Of a DNA stretch of 64,000 nucleotides, positions 63,960-64,000 are shown piece by piece. The position numbers were made by a program, and so were the translations under genes. This DNA comes from Acidobacteriota bacterium (GTDB taxonomy: Bacteria; Acidobacteriota; Vicinamibacteria; Vicinamibacterales; 2-12-FULL-66-21). How positions within the stretch are numbered: the stretch's first letter is position 1; each line of letters starts with the position of its first letter. The notes beneath the pieces were generated by a model. That model worked only from the letters and a program-made list of their open reading frames with translations, made no database searches and had not been told where the DNA came from. Where the stretch lies: the NCBI GenBank assembly GCA_016184105.1, contig JACPDI010000022.1, forward strand, positions 124,001 through 188,000, in the 5' to 3' direction.

Positions 63960-64000
63960 ATGGCGCCGGACAGCGAGCGCAGAGAAACGCGGGATCGCCG
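63960..64000 (+). CDS. 5' end of a gene leaving the window
   Basis: An ATG at 63960 begins MAPDSERRETRDR and continues to the last base without stop. Only 13 codons are visible. AGGA lies about 11 bases upstream. Product unknown. Confidence 0.3.
   Translation, partial: MAPDSERRETRDR

Overview
The window is a 64 kb, very GC-rich, gene-dense bacterial chromosome segment. An 815-residue orphan permease of the duplicated MacB/FtsX-like (ADOP) type, several NtrC-family regulators, a DmsE/MtrB-type cytochrome-porin pair, a DUF255 thioredoxin-like protein and a complete leucine-degradation operon together suggest an uncultured Acidobacteriota, probably of the Vicinamibacteria. That placement is inferred from gene content; the window has no rRNA. 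There is one tRNA gene (Leu, anticodon UAA) and no CRISPR array, prophage or transposase gene.

Layout. 1-4.4 kb: the 3' end of a hybrid histidine kinase, a Met-rich exported protein, and a leftward operon (TupA-like lipoprotein, cytochrome c, small exported protein, lgt). 3.7-9.3 kb: an OmpR-type two-component system followed by a decaheme DmsE/MtrA-like cytochrome and an MtrB/PioB-like barrel, a probable route for electrons across the outer membrane. The same 7-4-7 direct repeat lies upstream of the regulator and upstream of the cytochrome. 9.5-14.7 kb: a sigma-54 activator with a four-cysteine cluster beside a NifU-like Fe-S protein behind a consensus -24/-12 promoter, then an NtrB/NtrC-like set. 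14.7-25 kb: acyl-CoA synthetase, phospholipase D, proline dehydrogenase, Nramp transporter, universal stress protein, tRNA-Leu, bactofilin, SYLF protein and pdxH. 24.9-32.5 kb: QmcA/NfeD pair, a decayed [NiFe]-hydrogenase accessory locus, DUF255 protein and an ABC exporter. 32.9-40.7 kb: M48 protease, BrkB, YtxH-like proteins, mlaEFD with an OmpA-like tail on MlaD, and an NtrC regulator. 40.8-46.7 kb: pcm and the leucine/isovalerate operon (mccB, liuC, split mccA, mvaB). 46.8-57.2 kb: L,D-transpeptidase, two receiver proteins, malic enzyme, ADOP permease, crcB and DUF190. 57.4-62.7 kb: a tightly overlapping operon of OTC, carbamate kinase, an aspartate-carbamoyltransferase-like enzyme with altered active-site residues, ornithine aminotransferase and a frameshifted cyclic-2,3-diphosphoglycerate-synthase-like protein. 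The end holds a radical SAM protein.

A recurring theme is palindromic repeats placed on gene 3' ends. Five copies of one family (core GTGGGACAGTCACACTTTCC or a close variant) occur. Four of them overlap or supply stop codons. One interrupts the hydrogenase relic, one abuts the 3' end of the tRNA, and one lies in frame inside the biotin carboxylase gene. Three further repeat families also lie at stop codons.

The best candidates for undescribed biology are the cysteine-cluster sigma-54 activator/NifU operon, the two-component-controlled porin-cytochrome locus, the stop-codon palindromes and the altered carbamoyltransferase.
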